Part shown: piece after piece, positions 25,945 through 28,498 of the stretch | Layout: every line of letters starts with the position of its first letter | Position numbering within the stretch: the stretch's first letter is position 1 | Source of the DNA: Methanomassiliicoccaceae archaeon UBA404 | Lineage (GTDB): Archaea > Thermoplasmatota > Thermoplasmata > Methanomassiliicoccales > Methanomethylophilaceae | NCBI GenBank assembly: GCA_002498605.1 | Contig: DAHY01000041.1 | Location: 4,123 to 32,620, forward strand | Direction: 5' to 3' | DNA: 28,498 nt | The notes under the pieces: generated by a model | The model's input: only the letters and a program-made list of their open reading frames with translations | What the model was told of the DNA's origin: nothing | Database searches by the model: none | Position numbers and translations under genes: made by a program

Positions 25945-26958
25945 ATGTCTGTAACTTCGACTTCATCCTGCGAAGCCACTTTACCCGCCGAAGGTGCCGA
26001 GTACACCGTCGGCAGTATGTTTGCGGGCATTGGCGGCATATGTATCGCTTTTAAGAACGCGGGAGCCGATGTGATTTGGGCAAACGAACTTGATAAGTTT
26101 GCCTGCATGACTTACAGGAAGAACCTGGGTTCCGATTACCTCGTAGAGGGAGACATAAAAGATTTGGATGTAAACACCGTCCCGAACGTTGACATACTTA
26201 CCGCAGGATTTCCCTGCCAGGCATTTTCCATCGCAGGCTACAAAAAAGGATTCAGGGATGAAAGAGGCGCTTTGTTTTTCGAAATTCTGCGTATTATGGA
26301 TGAAAAACATCCGAGGGTTGTGTTCTTGGAAAATGTTAAAAATCTTGTCGGTCACGACAACGGGCAAACTTTCGAAAATATATTGCGGTGTCTGAAGGAT
26401 CGCGGATATTTCGCATATCATCAGGTTCTTAATACCATGGAATACGGAGACATTCCGCAAAACAGAGAACGGACTTATATCGTAGCCTTCAAGGATAAGA
26501 GGGATGCGGAAAAGTTTTCGTTCCCCGAAGCGGTTCCTCTGACAAAATCAATCAGAGACATTATAGACGCCTCGTCCCAAAAAGATGAATTATTTTATTA
26601 CAAAAAAGACTGGCTTCATTACGGCGAATTAAAAAAGATAATGAAGAACGAGAATACAGTTTACCAGTGGAGGCGGACATACGTCAGGGAAAACAAAAGT
26701 GACGTCTGTCCCACACTTACGGCAAACATGGGCACTGGCGGCCATAATGTCCCGTTGATAATAGACGATTTCGGTTATCGCAAACTCACGCCTTCCGAGT
26801 GTTTGAAATTTCAGGGGTTCCCGTCCGATTTCAGATTTCCCGATATAAGTAACGGAAATATGTACAAACAGGCCGGCAATTCCGTGTCGGTGCCCGTTGT
26901 TCAGAGGATTGCCGAGAATATACTGGATGTCATGAAAAAGACGGATTCGGGAATGTAA
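25945..26958 (+). CDS. C5-cytosine DNA methyltransferase 2
   Basis: From ATG 25945 the protein has 337 residues; an in-frame ATG at 25933 would add four. I prefer 25945 because the TATA box at 25915-25920 puts transcription start there, giving a leaderless mRNA. Motif I is GSMFAGIGGICIAF, the catalytic motif IV AGFPCQAFSIAGYKKGFRDE (Cys91), motif VI ENVKNLVGHD, motif VIII IPQNRERTYIVAF, motif IX TPSECLKFQGFP and motif X QAGNSVSVPVV. The target-recognition part includes WRRTYVRENKSDVCPTLTANMGTGG. The restriction endonuclease gene begins one base after its stop. It should protect the site cut by that enzyme. Confidence 0.93.
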   Translation: MSVTSTSSCEATLPAEGAEYTVGSMFAGIGGICIAFKNAGADVIWANELDKFACMTYRKNLGSDYLVEGDIKDLDVNTVPNVDILTAGFPCQAFSIAGYKKGFRDERGALFFEILRIMDEKHPRVVFLENVKNLVGHDNGQTFENILRCLKDRGYFAYHQVLNTMEYGDIPQNRERTYIVAFKDKRDAEKFSFPEAVPLTKSIRDIIDASSQKDELFYYKKDWLHYGELKKIMKNENTVYQWRRTYVRENKSDVCPTLTANMGTGGHNVPLIIDDFGYRKLTPSECLKFQGFPSDFRFPDISNGNMYKQAGNSVSVPVVQRIAENILDVMKKTDSGM

Positions 26959-26959
26959 T

Positions 26960-28120
26960 ATGGCAATGGACGGATTTTCCGAGTCGGAAAAAGAAAATTA
27001 TAAAAATTTGATTAAAGCGGTATCCTCCATATCCAATCTGTTTTCCGACAGCGACAAGCCCTATATCGATTACAGATTGGCTGAAAATATGTTCTGCCGC
27101 TGTTTCAACGCCGAAAATCTATCCAGGTCCGATTGTTCGATAGATGCCCGCATCGACAGAACCGGCATAGGCATCAAAACGTTTCTGGATAATACGGAAA
27201 CCCAGAAAATTGCCGAATTCAATAAAGACAGTACAAAATACAGAGATTTGGAAAATGAAGCGATAATAAGAGCCGTTTCAAAATTAAGAAATCAAAGACT
27301 GGAATTCACAAAGAGCGCATACGGTGTGGATGAAACATTATATCACTGTATGATCCGCGGTTCCGGCATAGTGCGGATAATCGAGAATCCGATGGAGCTT
27401 GTCAGTTTAGACGACATATCGGATATATCAGTTAAAAAAAATGTCATTGTCTTTACTGACGGGCTTTGCGAATACAGATTCAACAAGTCAAAAAGTACAT
27501 TGTACAAGAAATTCGATTGTGACGAATCATTACTGGATGTCGAAGTGGAAATAATAGAGGACCCCTTTGAGATACTGCTCGGGCTTCAAAAAGAAATCCG
27601 TGTTTCCTCCCCTGCAGTACCTCCCAGGGAGTACGTTGTTCTTCCTTTGTATTCCGACGGTAAATCGGGGCGGTACGTTCCCAGAAAAAGCGGGTTGAAT
27701 CAGTGGAATGCTTCGGGACGCACCAGATCGTACGACGAAGTTTACATCCCCATTCCGATCCGCATACACAGGATGCATCCTACATTTTTCCCGGACAGAT
27801 TCGTCGACTTTGATCTAAGATTGCCCGACGGTAAAACAATCCTGTCCGCCAAGGTATGTCAGGACAGCGGGAAGGCTCTGATGACCAATCCGAATGCCGC
27901 ATTGGGGGAATGGATACTGAGAAAAGTTCTGAAGGTTCCAAAAGGCGAGCTTGTAACATATGAATTGTTGGATGATTTGGGTATAAACTCCGTCATAATT
28001 TACAAAAATTCCGAGTCGGACTATTCTATCGATTTCACCAATTGTGATTTCTGCGATGAAACGATGGAATTGAACCCTGAGTTATTATCCGGCGGATTCT
28101 GTTCAAAACGTGATTACTAA
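26960..28120 (+). CDS. Type II restriction endonuclease with C-terminal B3-like domain
   Basis: A 386-residue protein. Residues about 210-370 match the B3-like DNA-binding domain of the NgoFVII/BfiI/EcoRII type: WNASGRTRSYDEVYIPIPIRIH, FFPDRFVDFDLRLPDGK, and AKVCQDSGKALMTNPNAALGEWILR. The N-terminal half lacks the phospholipase-D HxK motif of BfiI; instead E42, D62 (SIDARID) and K73 (GIGIKTF) suggest a PD-(D/E)XK-type nuclease core. It starts one base after methyltransferase 2 and is surely co-transcribed with it. Two methyltransferases next to a B3-domain enzyme suggest an asymmetric recognition site. Its exact site cannot be read from the sequence. Confidence 0.8.
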   Translation: MAMDGFSESEKENYKNLIKAVSSISNLFSDSDKPYIDYRLAENMFCRCFNAENLSRSDCSIDARIDRTGIGIKTFLDNTETQKIAEFNKDSTKYRDLENEAIIRAVSKLRNQRLEFTKSAYGVDETLYHCMIRGSGIVRIIENPMELVSLDDISDISVKKNVIVFTDGLCEYRFNKSKSTLYKKFDCDESLLDVEVEIIEDPFEILLGLQKEIRVSSPAVPPREYVVLPLYSDGKSGRYVPRKSGLNQWNASGRTRSYDEVYIPIPIRIHRMHPTFFPDRFVDFDLRLPDGKTILSAKVCQDSGKALMTNPNAALGEWILRKVLKVPKGELVTYELLDDLGINSVIIYKNSESDYSIDFTNCDFCDETMELNPELLSGGFCSKRDY

Positions 28121-28267
28121 CTGTTTTGAAAGTTACCCTCTGTCGGAAATATAAAAATAAAATAATCTTTTCGAAAGAGAGTTTGGTGCACCTGTTACCG
28201 CATATCCGTGCTTTATTATATTAACGGCAAACCCGATAATCCAAAGAAGAATAAGGTGTCGATTCAA

Positions 28268-28498
28268 TTGTCGAAACTAAAAAAATGGTTTGAACGGAAC
28301 GGAATGGCATTTGCTATAGTCGTATCCGTTGCAGTATCGTTGATACTGATAATTTCCGTATATCTGTACGAAAACAGTTGGACCGCTGCGGGAACCGTTG
28401 CTCTTGCATGTTTCGGCGCGATAGAAATCGCTTTCAGTTACGTCAGTACAATGGAACTGAAACGCGACAGAATACCCTATGTGCACGTTAATTTCACA
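28268..28498 (+). CDS. Membrane protein, 3' truncated by window edge
   Basis: The visible 77 codons encode a short basic N-terminus (SKLKKWFERNG), two hydrophobic helices (about residues 13-33 and 38-58) and a polar segment that continues beyond the window. TTG 28268 is chosen because AAGGTG (28253-28258) lies 9 nt upstream; GTG 28256 in the same frame is the alternative. I do not recognise the family. It is the first gene to the right of the restriction module and may mark the end of the island or a membrane component of another system. Confidence 0.5.
   Translation, partial: MSKLKKWFERNGMAFAIVVSVAVSLILIISVYLYENSWTAAGTVALACFGAIEIAFSYVSTMELKRDRIPYVHVNFT

Overview
The window reads as chromosome of a methanogenic archaeon, most likely order Methanomassiliicoccales. 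First genes of transcripts are often leaderless, with a TATA box about 25-28 nt before the start codon. All 24 complete genes stop at TAA (15) or TGA (9) and none at TAG. The only in-frame TAG lies inside an otherwise continuous coding region (9369-9371), as expected of a lineage that reads UAG as pyrrolysine. No 16S rRNA or methanogenesis gene is present, so the assignment is inference.

Left part (1-6.4 kb), mostly ordinary genes: a DUF998-type membrane protein, a small unknown protein, a decayed copy of the 5' end of dapB, a zinc-ribbon/TM2 protein, dapB, an IscU-type Fe-S scaffold, a UPF0251/DUF134 regulator with its DUF5320 partner, a strong terminator, and a leftward speD-speE operon for spermidine synthesis.

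Middle part (6.6-13.6 kb), the best candidate for an undescribed system: a leftward CARF-like/winged-helix regulator faces a rightward set encoding a NYN-domain RNase, a long coiled-coil protein with the in-frame amber codon, a PD-(D/E)XK nuclease, an SF1 (UPF1/DNA2-like) helicase and a transglutaminase-like protein. The first three genes are tightly packed; the helicase follows a 255-nt gap and overlaps the last gene. The divergent promoter carries three operator repeats at exactly 27-nt spacing and a perfect hairpin near the predicted mRNA 5' end. I know of no named system with this gene set.

Right part (13.7-28.1 kb), a large restriction-type defence island: a Vsr-like endonuclease, a divergent AIPR protein, then Z1 helicase, MutL/MORC-like GHKL ATPase, a 317-aa unknown and a DUF6339-like protein linked by 2-nt or overlapping junctions. 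After a 1.4-kb non-coding stretch come two divergent C5-cytosine methyltransferases and a B3-domain restriction endonuclease. This matches the MutL/Z1/AIPR ('MZA') and MORC-like restriction-modification neighbourhoods known from bacteria, here in an archaeon and with two methyltransferases and Vsr. The 1.4-kb stretch holds a candidate structured RNA with its own TATA box. A partial membrane protein runs off the right edge.
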